Assembly (NCBI GenBank): GCA_036787955.1 | Contig: DAIQOI010000010.1 | Span: 1 to 64,000 of the forward strand | Length of the DNA: 64,000 bases | Direction: 5' to 3' | Origin: UBA2336 sp036787955 | GTDB lineage: Bacteria; Bacteroidota; Bacteroidia; Cytophagales; Cyclobacteriaceae | Shown: in pieces, positions 1 to 7,267 of the stretch | How the letters are laid out: every line of letters starts with the position of its first letter | Position numbering within the stretch: position 1 is the stretch's first letter | Program-made: the position numbers and the translations under genes | The notes under the pieces: model-generated | Seen by the model: the letters and a program-made list of their open reading frames with translations, nothing else | Database searches by the model: none | Told to the model about the DNA's origin: nothing

Positions 1-45
1 ACTATGGACTATTTAACTATTGACCATTTAACCATGGACTATGTA
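1..45. repeat. Three tandem 15-bp degenerate repeats
   Basis: Positions 1-15, 16-30 and 31-45 are three consecutive 15-base units of the form AC(T/C)AT(G/T)GAC(T/C)AT(T/G)TA, differing at one or two places each. The array touches the window edge and may extend upstream. It lies just downstream of the haem-binding gene, which runs on the minus strand. No function can be assigned. Confidence 0.7.
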
Positions 46-491
46 CCTACCTTAATTCCCAATGAAGCAATCCAGTCAATCAAAGCCTTTTCTTCTTCAG
101 CGCTCAGCCTTGCCTCCGGATGCAACCACACATACGACTTCAGCGGCATCTCCTTTTCCCTTACCAGTTCGGCTGTTTCTTCCAGTTTGTGTGCAGCTTT
201 TTTAGCGGAGTAAGTTTTAAATTCCGAGAAATTCAGTTCGCGTTTTCCGTCTTCAATGTGTTTGTACATCCACCAACCCACAGGCTGCAAGTTAAAATAC
301 CACGGATAGCGCGTATGGTTGCTGTGGCAGTCGTAGCATTTCTGCTTAAGGATACCGTGCACGTTTGACGGGATTTCATACGCCATGCCAATGTCGTTAT
401 CGGCCGGGGCGTCAGAAAGATTTTTGGGTGGCCGGATAAACTGAATAACCACCAGTAAAAGCAGTAAACCGAGTGCAGTTTTTTTTACCAT
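39..491 (-). CDS. Haem-binding domain protein (cytochrome c-like, Haem_bd family)
   Basis: 150 aa. A hydrophobic N-terminal segment (about residues 5-20) suggests an exported or membrane-anchored protein. A single covalent haem motif CYDCH lies at about residues 52-56, followed by a Tyr/Trp-rich stretch (RYPWYFNLQPVGWW) that is characteristic of the small Haem_bd family of Bacteroidota, with a charged helical C-terminal half. It probably acts as a periplasmic monohaem electron-transfer or haem-binding protein. The ATG at 491 directly precedes the signal-like segment. No operon partner is visible on this strand inside the window. The family call is firm; the physiological partner is unknown. 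Confidence 0.85.
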   Translation of the reverse strand: MVKKTALGLLLLLVVIQFIRPPKNLSDAPADNDIGMAYEIPSNVHGILKQKCYDCHSNHTRYPWYFNLQPVGWWMYKHIEDGKRELNFSEFKTYSAKKAAHKLEETAELVREKEMPLKSYVWLHPEARLSAEEEKALIDWIASLGIKVGT

Positions 492-640
492 ATTAAAGAT
501 TTAAGTAACAGAGGGGCCGCCTCAACCGGTCGGTGCGATGCTGCTTGCGGATGAGCAGGACCCCGCAGCCCTCAAATTAATTCTATTATTTGTCCTTTTG
601 CAATGCTTCGCCTAACTTGATTGGCCCAAATCCCCGATTT

Positions 641-2230
641 ATGCGAAAGATATTTATTATTTCAAGTGTTGCGGTTACTGCTGCGTTGCTGATCTGGAGT
701 TATTTCTGGATCGATGCGCTTTTCGGCTTTTTGATAGTCGGACCCTTAATTTATATGGGCGTAGCCGATATGGTGCAGAAGCGCCAGGCCATCAGGCGCA
801 ACTTTCCGCTGGCCGGCAGGCTGCGCTACTGGTTTGAAGATTTACGACCCAAAATCCAGCAGTACTTTGTAGAATCTGATACCGATGGTGCGCCGATCAA
901 CCGGATCGAGCGATCGGTTATCTATCAGCGTGCCAAAAAGCAGATTGACACCGTCCCTTTTGGCACACAACTCAACGTGTATGCCGAAGGCTATGAATGG
1001 ATGACCCATTCGGTCAATCCGCTGGATCATAACTTACTCGATCACAATCCACGTGTACGGATTGGAAATAAAGATTGCAGGCAGCCCTACGATGCCAGTG
1101 TGTTAAACATCTCGGCCATGAGCTTCGGATCGCTGAGTGCGAATGCCGTTGAAGCCCTGAATGCCGGAGCCAGGATTGGAGGGTTTGCACACAATACGGG
1201 TGAGGGCGGAATAAGTCCTTATCACCTCAAACATGGTGGTGATCTCATCTGGCAGATTGGCACCGGTTATTTCGGGGCCCGTGACGAACACGGCAACTTT
1301 TCGCCCGATGCCTTTCAGCAAAATGCATTGCGGCCCCAGGTAAAAATGATAGAGATCAAACTATCACAGGGAGCAAAACCCGGACATGGCGGCATTTTGC
1401 CGGCAAAAAAAAACACACCCGAAATTGCTTCCATCCGCGGCGTGAAGCCTTATACCACGGTTTTTTCGCCTCCCTATCACACCGCATTTACCAATCCCCT
1501 GGAACTGATTGAGTTTGTTCAGAAGCTTCGGGAACTATCAGGAGGCAAGCCGGTGGGTTTTAAGTTGTGCATTGGCAGGAAAAGCGAGTTTCTGGGTATA
1601 TGCAAAGCGATGGTCAAACTCAACCTTTATCCGGATTTTATTACCATTGATGGTGGCGAAGGAGGAACAGGGGCCGCCCCGCCTGAGTTTACCAACTTTG
1701 TAGGCATGCCCTTGCTCGATGCCCTTGCTTTCGTGGATGATGCGCTGCGCGGCTTTGCCATCCGCGATCACATCAAACTGGATTGCTCAGGAAAAATTTT
1801 AACCGGCTTTCATATTGTCAGGGCCATGGCACTCGGTGCCGACCTGACCAACAGCGCCCGTGCTATGATGATGGCCCTGGGATGCATTCAGGCGCTGGAG
1901 TGCAACAAAAATACCTGTCCTACCGGTGTGGCAACACAGGATCCTTATTTTACCAAAGGCCTGGTGGTTGAGGATAAAATGCATAGGGTGGCCAATTACC
2001 ATAAAAACACGGTTGGCAGTTTTGTGGAGTTGTTGTCGTGTGCCGGCCTGAGCAAACCGGAAGAAATAAACCGAACCCATGTGTACCGAAGGGTGTTTAT
2101 GAACATGGTGAAAACGTACGCTGAAATCTATCCGCCCATACCGGAAGGTTGCCTGCTGGATGAACGGGATGCGCCCTTAGAATTTGAGTCCTATCTGAAA
2201 AGAGCTTCTGCCGAACGCTTCAATACATAG
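641..2230 (+). CDS. Membrane-anchored FMN-binding glutamate synthase-family protein
   Basis: 529 aa from the ATG at 641; an in-frame TTG at 590 would add 17 residues with no clear function. The N-terminus has two hydrophobic helices (about residues 3-40). The rest matches the FMN-binding central/synthase domain of glutamate synthase (GltB-like): SQGAKPGHGGILPA, the IDGGEGGTGAAP flavin-phosphate region, and a C-x5-C-x4-C cluster motif (CIQALECNKNTC) as in the 3Fe-4S site of GltB. It lacks the N-terminal glutamine amidotransferase and C-terminal beta-helix domains of true GltB, so it is a stand-alone flavoprotein oxidoreductase of uncertain substrate. It stands alone on the plus strand. Confidence 0.85.
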   Translation: MRKIFIISSVAVTAALLIWSYFWIDALFGFLIVGPLIYMGVADMVQKRQAIRRNFPLAGRLRYWFEDLRPKIQQYFVESDTDGAPINRIERSVIYQRAKKQIDTVPFGTQLNVYAEGYEWMTHSVNPLDHNLLDHNPRVRIGNKDCRQPYDASVLNISAMSFGSLSANAVEALNAGARIGGFAHNTGEGGISPYHLKHGGDLIWQIGTGYFGARDEHGNFSPDAFQQNALRPQVKMIEIKLSQGAKPGHGGILPAKKNTPEIASIRGVKPYTTVFSPPYHTAFTNPLELIEFVQKLRELSGGKPVGFKLCIGRKSEFLGICKAMVKLNLYPDFITIDGGEGGTGAAPPEFTNFVGMPLLDALAFVDDALRGFAIRDHIKLDCSGKILTGFHIVRAMALGADLTNSARAMMMALGCIQALECNKNTCPTGVATQDPYFTKGLVVEDKMHRVANYHKNTVGSFVELLSCAGLSKPEEINRTHVYRRVFMNMVKTYAEIYPPIPEGCLLDERDAPLEFESYLKRASAERFNT

Positions 2231-2235
2231 TACTT

Positions 2236-2266
2236 TTTGCGGTTTATGATGACAGGCGTATCTTTG
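2236..2266 (+). promoter_or_regulatory. Candidate Bacteroidota promoter for the 2283 gene
   Basis: TTTG at 2236-2239, a 19-base spacer, then TAtcTTTG at 2259-2266. This fits the Bacteroidota housekeeping promoter (TTTG, N19-21, TAnnTTTG). A start site near 2273 would leave about 10 nt before the GTG at 2283. Confidence 0.6.
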
Positions 2267-2282
2267 TAAAACCCATTAAAAG

Positions 2283-2783
2283 GTGCAGCGAAAATTTTTT
2301 CCGCTGGATAAGAATTACGTACTCGAACAGGTACAACTTGCACTGCAAAAGGACCTGCTTCAATACCTGACTGATTTTGTAAAAGTAGAATACCTGCTGC
2401 AGCATAACCCGCTCGGACTGGTAGATGAAACCGTTAAGCGCATTCAGCAGCACAGCTCAGATAACTTTCACCGACTGCACGATTTTTACTTGCTGATGTG
2501 CGGAATATTCCGGTACCGGTATTACCGCGACAACCAGCTTAGCTTCATTTTCAGCGGTGAAGAGCCTGACGAGGTGTATGCACGAGAGTGGACAAAGGAA
2601 TTTAAATCCTGGGTGCGTCAATTATCGTTGCATAAACAGTTTCTGATGGGCGTGCTGGAGTTGACTGTCTTCTATCCGTCAGATGATGAGGCTCGGTTCA
2701 TCGGCAACCGGCTTCAGGCATTTGTTGCCGCGCACTTCGATATCAAAATTCATCCGCAGAAAGGCATCCGGAAGCTGGCCTGA
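2283..2783 (+). CDS. Unknown protein, 166 aa
   Basis: Begins with GTG at 2283, just downstream of a good promoter match. The protein is soluble-looking, with no signal peptide or membrane segment, and is rich in helix-forming and aromatic residues, for example YYRDNQLSFIF near residue 80. I do not recognise a family. It ends 73 bases before the ATG of the Ig-repeat exported protein on the same strand and might be co-transcribed with it. The strong promoter and intact frame argue that it is a real gene; function unknown. Confidence 0.7.
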   Translation: MQRKFFPLDKNYVLEQVQLALQKDLLQYLTDFVKVEYLLQHNPLGLVDETVKRIQQHSSDNFHRLHDFYLLMCGIFRYRYYRDNQLSFIFSGEEPDEVYAREWTKEFKSWVRQLSLHKQFLMGVLELTVFYPSDDEARFIGNRLQAFVAAHFDIKIHPQKGIRKLA

Positions 2784-2856
2784 AAAGCATGGATTTAACG
2801 AGAGCGGCTGTCAATTAAAAGGCTATGGTGTTAAATTTGCTCCCTGTTTTGCCGCC

Positions 2857-4404
2857 ATGGTGAAAAAAATTATTAACCGTATTCTGTTGATGCTCGCCCT
2901 GCCCGCCGGTGCGCAAAACGGTCACGATATCCTGCTGCCCGACTCGGCAGGGTGGAATATTATCCGCGAAGGGCAACGGGTGATGGTTCAGGTGAGCGCC
3001 AGCCCTTTGGAAGGTTTTCAAGGGCTTTCATTAAGTGCAGATGAGGCTGTTCTGAAATCCGGCCTGTCGGTAGATTCATCGGGAAATTTGCACTGGATAC
3101 CACCTTACACCGTGGCTGACCGCATTGAGCGGGTTAAAGAGGTGCCCTTCACACTTTCAGCGCTGTGGAAAGACGGCACGCGCGTAAGAAAAAATCTGGT
3201 TTTTGTAGTGCACCATACCAACCGGCCACCCGTGGTGGAAGAATTGCCGGTTTTTTATGTAAAACAAGGTGTAAAAAACACCTACACCATTTCTCCGGAC
3301 TATGTGTTTGATCCGGATGGCGACCCGGTTGTTTTCCGGGCCACGCCTATACAGTTGCCGGAAGGGGCCAGCCTGTCATCACAGGGCGTATTTACCTGGA
3401 CACCTTCTCGCCTGCAGTTCAATGCGTTACGAAGTAATCCGCTGGCGGTTGAATTTATTGTACAGGACCAACCCGACAAGGCCGAGACACGTGGAAGACT
3501 GAGAATAGCGCAGACCCAGCTTGACCTCCCGCCTGAAATCCTCATTGTGCCGGGAGATACATCGTTTACCTTAAAAGAGAACGAAACCCTGAGCCTGAAA
3601 ATTTATGTAACCGACCCCAATGGCGATGATGATGTTCGAACAGTGGAGTTTGTGGCGTCTGATAAGCGCGTTCCGCTCTCGGCTTTGAAGGAGAACACCT
3701 CCCTGCAATATGAATTCATCTGGTCGCCGGGCTATGACTTTACCGATGATGTACAGAAAGCTCTGCTGGTGGACATTGTGTTTTTTGCACTGGATAAATC
3801 CGGTAACCGCAGCCAGCGAAAAATTACCGTGCGCGTCCAAGACACGGAAAATCTGGAAGCCAAAGATGCCTTGCAGTATGCCAAGTACCGTGCGCAGCTT
3901 GTGAATGCGCTCGATCTCATCAATGTGTTGGATCAAAATCAAAAGAAATTAAACGAAGAATACAGGAAGGCTAAAAAAGGAAAGAAAAAGCGATCGGTGG
4001 TCAATGCTTCGCTCGGTGCGGTAACGGGGTTTAGTCCGGTGGTGTTTGAAACCGATCAGGCCAAAGTGGTGTCGGCTGTTGGGGGTACTACGGTTCTTAC
4101 GCTCAACACCCTGGAGGCTACCGAAGTAATTGGTAAGTCGAAGGACGAAATCATGGATCGGATTAAGATTAATATTGACATACGGAATAAAGTCCAGTCC
4201 GGAGCCGATGAATTTGCGCGCAAGTACAATCAGAAATCTTCGCGTAGAACAGTTGAATTTGAAAAGGACATTGACAAGTTGCGCATAATCATGAACGACC
4301 AGCGGCTTGTTTTGCTGGAGCTGGAGGCATATCGTCAAAATCAACCTGCTTATTCAGACCGCGATCTGAAAAAGGCTTTCGTTGATTTTACAGAGTACCA
4401 GTAA
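2857..4404 (+). CDS. Exported protein with putative Ig/cadherin-like (He_PIG) repeats
   Basis: 515 aa from the ATG at 2857, chosen because it begins a signal peptide (MVKKIINRILLMLALPAGAQ). The frame is open 174 bases further upstream, but that part overlaps the preceding gene and looks non-coding. Residues about 120-215 and 220-330 carry two Ig-like modules with the DPDGDPVVF and DPNGDDDVR motifs typical of putative-Ig/cadherin-like folds. The C-terminal third (about 335-515) is Lys/Glu-rich and probably helical. There is no T9SS sorting domain at the end. Likely a periplasmic or surface scaffold protein of unknown role. Confidence 0.75.
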   Translation: MVKKIINRILLMLALPAGAQNGHDILLPDSAGWNIIREGQRVMVQVSASPLEGFQGLSLSADEAVLKSGLSVDSSGNLHWIPPYTVADRIERVKEVPFTLSALWKDGTRVRKNLVFVVHHTNRPPVVEELPVFYVKQGVKNTYTISPDYVFDPDGDPVVFRATPIQLPEGASLSSQGVFTWTPSRLQFNALRSNPLAVEFIVQDQPDKAETRGRLRIAQTQLDLPPEILIVPGDTSFTLKENETLSLKIYVTDPNGDDDVRTVEFVASDKRVPLSALKENTSLQYEFIWSPGYDFTDDVQKALLVDIVFFALDKSGNRSQRKITVRVQDTENLEAKDALQYAKYRAQLVNALDLINVLDQNQKKLNEEYRKAKKGKKKRSVVNASLGAVTGFSPVVFETDQAKVVSAVGGTTVLTLNTLEATEVIGKSKDEIMDRIKINIDIRNKVQSGADEFARKYNQKSSRRTVEFEKDIDKLRIIMNDQRLVLLELEAYRQNQPAYSDRDLKKAFVDFTEYQ

Positions 4405-4408
4405 TTTA

Positions 4409-4439
4409 TTGTACCACTGGGTTTGTTCTGCTACATTTG
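4409..4439 (+). promoter_or_regulatory. Candidate promoter of tRNA-Ser
   Basis: TTG at 4409-4411, a 20-base spacer, then TAcaTTTG at 4432-4439, matching the Bacteroidota consensus. The tRNA begins about 70 bases beyond the expected start site. Confidence 0.6.
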
Positions 4440-4515
4440 CAGGCTGTTGCGCTTGCCGTAAGAGGGATTTCGCTAAAAATGAGGCAATCCTTCAGGCAGC
4501 AACCACATTTAGTTT

Positions 4516-4602
4516 AGAGGAGTGGCAGAGTGGTTGATTGCACCGGTCTTGAAAACCGGCAGCCCTTCACGGGGCTCGGGGGTTCGAATCCCTCCTCCTC
4601 TG
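4516..4602 (+). tRNA. tRNA-Ser (anticodon TGA)
   Basis: The acceptor stem AGAGGAG pairs with CTCCTCT (4595-4601). The anticodon arm CCGGT-ctTGAaa-ACCGG gives anticodon TGA (reads UCA). A long variable arm (AGCCCTTCACGGGGCT) marks a class II serine tRNA, and the T arm has TTCGAAT. The length is 87 nt with discriminator G at 4602; CCA is not encoded in full. The last 16 bases plus two beyond the gene are repeated at 4768-4785, and a degenerate copy of the 3' half lies at 4934-4983. Confidence 0.95.
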
Positions 4603-4604
4603 CA
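4587..4604 (+). repeat. 18-bp direct repeat, copy 1 (3' end of tRNA-Ser)
   Basis: An 18-base segment ending just after the tRNA (starts aatccc, ends ctctgca) recurs exactly at 4768-4785. This is the arrangement expected of an attachment-site duplication left by integration at a tRNA 3' end. The segment between the copies is only 163 bases and holds no gene. Confidence 0.8.
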
Positions 4605-4736
4605 AGCAATTTTAATGAAGAGCCCGACGCCAGTCGGGCTTGTTTGTTTCAGGCCGGGCCGAGCCAAACGCCTCGTTTGCGTGAGGTGCGGACTGAAACA
4701 AAAGTCGAGCGCAGCGAGCTTCATTAAGATTGCTTG
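4603..4736. repeat. 134-bp long imperfect palindrome downstream of tRNA-Ser
   Basis: The outer arms 4603-4620 and 4719-4736 are inverted repeats matching at 17 of 18 positions. Inner arms 4643-4652 and 4693-4702 are perfect 10-bp inverted repeats, and the centre (4665-4670 with 4674-4679) is a 6-bp stem around a 3-base loop. The 5' side contains an extra hairpin (4621-4640). As RNA or single-stranded DNA this would form one long cruciform-like hairpin. It resembles a miniature inverted-repeat element or REP-like unit; no coding sequence is inside. Confidence 0.75.
4621..4650 (+). terminator. Terminator-like hairpin after tRNA-Ser
   Basis: AGCCCGA and TCGGGCT form a 7-bp stem with a 6-base loop, followed by a T-rich tract (tgtttgttt). 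It sits 18 bases after the tRNA, within the 5' arm of the larger palindrome. Confidence 0.6.
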
Positions 4737-4767
4737 ACACTCCCCCACAAAGGGATCACCGGCAGGT

Positions 4768-4785
4768 AATCCCTCCTCCTCTGCA
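4768..4785 (+). repeat. 18-bp direct repeat, copy 2
   Basis: Exact copy of 4587-4604 (the tRNA-Ser 3' end). It is followed after 5 bases by a strong terminator at 4791-4813. One reading is that this was the original tRNA end with its own terminator, and that the palindromic element was inserted between the two copies. Confidence 0.8.
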
Positions 4786-4790
4786 CCGCC

Positions 4791-4813
4791 AACCCGCGTA
4801 AGCGGGTTTTTTT
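4791..4813 (+). terminator. Rho-independent terminator
   Basis: AACCCGC-gtaa-GCGGGTT followed by seven T residues in all. It lies downstream of the second copy of the tRNA-Ser tail. Confidence 0.8.
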
Positions 4814-4933
4814 GTTGGTTGTGGTGGTTGCCAGCTCAGGCAGCTTAGGTTAGTGGAAGCGGGAGTGTAAATGGTGAGGCCGGCTGTGATAAAGTGATTT
4901 TTTTGCAGTTGTCCTGCAGAAATGCCGCTGGCA

Positions 4934-4983
4934 AAAACCGGCAGCCCTTCACGGGGCCCGGGGGTTCCAATCCTTCCTCTGCG
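4934..4983 (+). pseudogene. Degenerate tRNA-Ser 3'-half remnant
   Basis: About 50 bases align with the 3' half of the tRNA-Ser at 4516: the anticodon-stem 3' side, the whole variable arm and the T arm are recognisable, with a few substitutions (for example G to C within the T loop) and a 3-base deletion in the acceptor part. The 5' half is missing, so no functional tRNA can form. It is a third copy of the tRNA tail within 500 bases. Confidence 0.75.
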
Positions 4984-5216
4984 CAAATTACCGCCGGAAA
5001 TTAGTACAGGTTTTCCTCCTTCATCGGCTAAATTCATGATTCCATATTTTTTCGTTGGTTCATATGTTTTTTTTCAACAGCACGGCCTTTCAATCGGTAT
5101 TTGGGCACCCGGTAAGCATCTGTTCCGGAGGAAGAACTAAGTTGGCTGTGGATATGTTTAAAAAAAGTTATCTTTAAAATAAATTGATTGTGAGTCTTAA
5201 AGATTAATTGTCTGTT
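4984..5216. other. Non-coding AT-rich stretch before the metal cluster
   Basis: I see no supportable gene here. The short frames present lack ribosome-binding context and have no protein-like composition. The last 60 bases are AT-rich and probably hold the promoter of the regulator at 5217; a TATCTTTA close to a -7 box lies near 5169-5176. Confidence 0.5.
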
Positions 5217-5567
5217 ATGATACCGGCTGACCTAATTCCTGAATGCAGTAAGACTGTGAGGACGGCCATTCGTCAGCTGGAGCATGTTGATAAATCCTTG
5301 CGCCATGTTACCAACCCCGAAGAATTGCTGATGCAACTTAAGGCTGCGCATGCGCTGGTTGCAAAAGCCACCATTTTGCTACTCGATGAAGTGTACCGAA
5401 AGGCGCTGGCTGAAAAAATTTCATTTGCGCACCAAAACTGCCCCGGAAATTGCGGGTATGAGGACCAGATAGAACGTCTGCGGCAGATGTTCCCTCATTT
5501 ACCGCTCGAGGAATTACCGCAGAAACTGGTGGAAGCAGAAGAATTAATACAAAAGTGGGCAAAATAA
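5217..5567 (+). CDS. FrmR/CsoR-like (DUF156) metal-responsive repressor homologue
   Basis: 116 aa from the ATG at 5217 (a TTG three codons earlier is possible). Residues about 15-65 follow the family pattern of the all-helical DNA-binding fold: RQLEHVDKSL, then ELLMQLKAAHALV and ILLLDEV. The Cys-His-Cys metal ligands of CsoR are not at their usual places: the DE-H-x3-C region reads DEVYRKA. Instead an NCPGNC pair lies near residues 75-79, after the core. The position upstream of a Cys-rich peptide and MerTP suggests it regulates metal handling. The family call is moderate; the ligand cannot be inferred. Confidence 0.6.
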   Translation: MIPADLIPECSKTVRTAIRQLEHVDKSLRHVTNPEELLMQLKAAHALVAKATILLLDEVYRKALAEKISFAHQNCPGNCGYEDQIERLRQMFPHLPLEELPQKLVEAEELIQKWAK

Positions 5568-5588
5568 TTTTAATAAATCATTTGGATC

Positions 5589-5618
5589 ACCCCCCTGCTC
5601 AAGCCTGATTTTAGGGGT
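5589..5618 (+). promoter_or_regulatory. Possible operator: C-tract/G-tract inverted repeat
   Basis: A run of six C flanked by A and T (5589-5596) and AGGGGT (5613-5618) form a short inverted repeat in the gap between the regulator and the Cys-rich peptide. CsoR/FrmR-family operators are typically G/C tracts with A/T flanks, so this is a candidate site. Weak evidence. Confidence 0.3.
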
Positions 5619-5640
5619 AACAAATCAAACAAGTAGCCCT

Positions 5641-5841
5641 ATGATCAAAAAAGCGTTCTTTATTTCAGCCATTGCCATTGCTGCCGTAGGTGGTTTTGTT
5701 TACGGCATGCAAACCAGCAATGCGGCATGTCCGCTAGAAGGTACTGCGGATTGCCCGAAGGTAAATTGTCCGCTAAAAGGAACCCCTCTGTGTCCCTTTG
5801 ATACAGAAGCGGTGGCGGCCTGTTGCATGAAAGCACAGTAA
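5641..5841 (+). CDS. Small exported Cys-rich peptide
   Basis: 66 aa. An N-terminal signal-like hydrophobic segment (about residues 4-22) is followed by a short domain with eight cysteines, containing a duplicated motif: CPLEGT near residue 30 and CPLKGT near residue 44. The spacing and Cys density suggest soft-metal binding (Hg, Cu or Ag) in the periplasm or envelope. It lies between the FrmR-like regulator (73 bases upstream) and merTP (67 bases downstream) on the same strand, which supports a role in metal capture. I know of no named family for it. Confidence 0.7.
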   Translation: MIKKAFFISAIAIAAVGGFVYGMQTSNAACPLEGTADCPKVNCPLKGTPLCPFDTEAVAACCMKAQ

Positions 5842-5908
5842 AGACGGGCAGGGGCATCAACGCAAGTGGATGCCCCATTCATCTTCGGATTGTAAATGAT
5901 AAAAGCAC

Positions 5909-6562
5909 ATGAAAATAAATTCGTTTGTAGGTACCGGTATTTTAACTGCTCTAAGTTCTTCCGTTTGTTGCATGCTGCCAGCAGTTTCGCTTCTGGCAGG
6001 GGCCAGTGGTATGGCAACTTCATTTTTATGGCTGCAACCTTATAGGCCTTATTTGATAACACTTTCAATTATTTCATTGGGGATTGCCTGGTATAATGTG
6101 CTCTTTCGAGAAAAAGATGAGGTGTGCGGTTGTGAAAAAAAAGACAAACGCCCGTTCTTAACATCAAAAGCATTTTTAATTATAGTCACCATCAGCGCAG
6201 TACTGCTGATTACATTCCCTTCTTACTCGCACTTGTTCATGAGTCGCTATAAAAATAATTTAACGGTTCCGGCACCGAATACAAAAACCATCACCATTCC
6301 TGTTAAAGGAATGATGTGTGCGGGCTGCGAAATGTATATTGAAGAGAAACTTCACAAACTGGCAGGAGTTCAATCGGTAAAGGCTTCGCATACTGACGAA
6401 AACACAATCATTCAATTTGATGATAATATAATTAGCATTGACGAACTGGTTGAAGCCATTAACAAACTGCATTATCAGGCAATCCATCCCAAGGACGATA
6501 ATGCGGATTGGCATCCTTCTGAAAAAAAAGTACGGATGTATGGCAGGGTAAATAGGGATTAA
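5909..6562 (+). CDS. merTP: Mercuric transport protein MerTP (MerT fused to HMA domain)
   Basis: 217 aa. The N-terminal half resembles MerT: a first membrane helix containing the vicinal pair VCC (about residues 20-21), two further helices (about 45-65 and 88-106) and a cytoplasmic CGC between them. After a linker comes a heavy-metal-associated domain (about 125-195) with the GMMCAGC motif, equivalent to MerP. In characterised systems MerP/MerT hand Hg(II) through such cysteine pairs to cytoplasmic MerA. No merA, merB or MerR gene is in the window, so either MerA is elsewhere or the protein handles another metal. Confidence 0.85.
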   Translation: MKINSFVGTGILTALSSSVCCMLPAVSLLAGASGMATSFLWLQPYRPYLITLSIISLGIAWYNVLFREKDEVCGCEKKDKRPFLTSKAFLIIVTISAVLLITFPSYSHLFMSRYKNNLTVPAPNTKTITIPVKGMMCAGCEMYIEEKLHKLAGVQSVKASHTDENTIIQFDDNIISIDELVEAINKLHYQAIHPKDDNADWHPSEKKVRMYGRVNRD

Positions 6563-6764
6563 TTGCACCTGTTCATCGGACACCAATTTAAGCCAAACTT
6601 TCAGTTGAGGTTATCTGAGCATCTGCATTGCAAGAGATTAGTTAATGGGCATGGAGGGCAGGTAAGCAGGTTGCATGCCTTTGGGCTTGCACCGGCCTTG
6701 TCCTGTTAAAGAAGCTATTTGGTTACAACGATTTATTGTTTACGAGGAATGTTATAACAGGGCT

Positions 6765-7085
6765 TTACTTTTTTACAAGCGGATCCTTCCACTCAGCTAT
6801 TCCCATCGCTAAATTATAAAGGGCCCCCTTAAAACCGTTTTCCTCCATCATTTTACATGCTTTAGCCGATCGCGATCCACTGCGACAGTATACTAAGTAG
6901 TTTTTCGTTTTATCCAGAGCTGCCAGGGTTTTTTTAAATTCTTCAGTATTATTGAAATCGGCTGTTACATGAGTTCCTTCAATCTGCCCTTCCGCCACTT
7001 CTTTGGGGGTACGCACATCAAAAATAATTGTGTTGGGTGCCCTCATCAGTTTTTTAAACTCCTTATTATCTATGTTTCGGTACAT
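6765..7085 (-). CDS. Rhodanese-like domain protein
   Basis: 106 aa, a single rhodanese domain. The DVRTPKE motif lies near residue 23, and the active-site loop CRSGSRS starts at about residue 68, so the catalytic Cys is present. The protein is cytoplasmic, with no signal peptide. Possible roles are sulfur transfer or thiol/metal detoxification. It is convergent with merTP, with about 200 bases between the two stops that show no clear gene. Downstream on its own strand there is no partner. Confidence 0.9.
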   Translation of the reverse strand: MYRNIDNKEFKKLMRAPNTIIFDVRTPKEVAEGQIEGTHVTADFNNTEEFKKTLAALDKTKNYLVYCRSGSRSAKACKMMEENGFKGALYNLAMGIAEWKDPLVKK

Positions 7086-7267
7086 GAAATGGAGATTTTT
7101 AGTAATCGAATTTAAGAAAATCTTTAAAAACCGGCAAGTCAGATGTTCATTCTGTTACTTTTTGTTTTTTGTTATTGCTTCTGAGATAATAGACCCGGGA
7201 ACCGTTGGAAATGAAAGGATAAGGGTATCATTTTATATTGATTAGGGTATAATAAAATTCAGAAATT

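Noticed and set aside
4509..5140. Short open frames over tRNA-Ser and its repeats
   Set aside because: They translate tRNA and palindrome sequence, and repeated peptides in them simply mirror the tRNA-tail copies.
6765..7085. Rhodanese as part of the metal operon
   Set aside because: It is on the opposite strand and convergent with merTP, so it cannot share that transcript.
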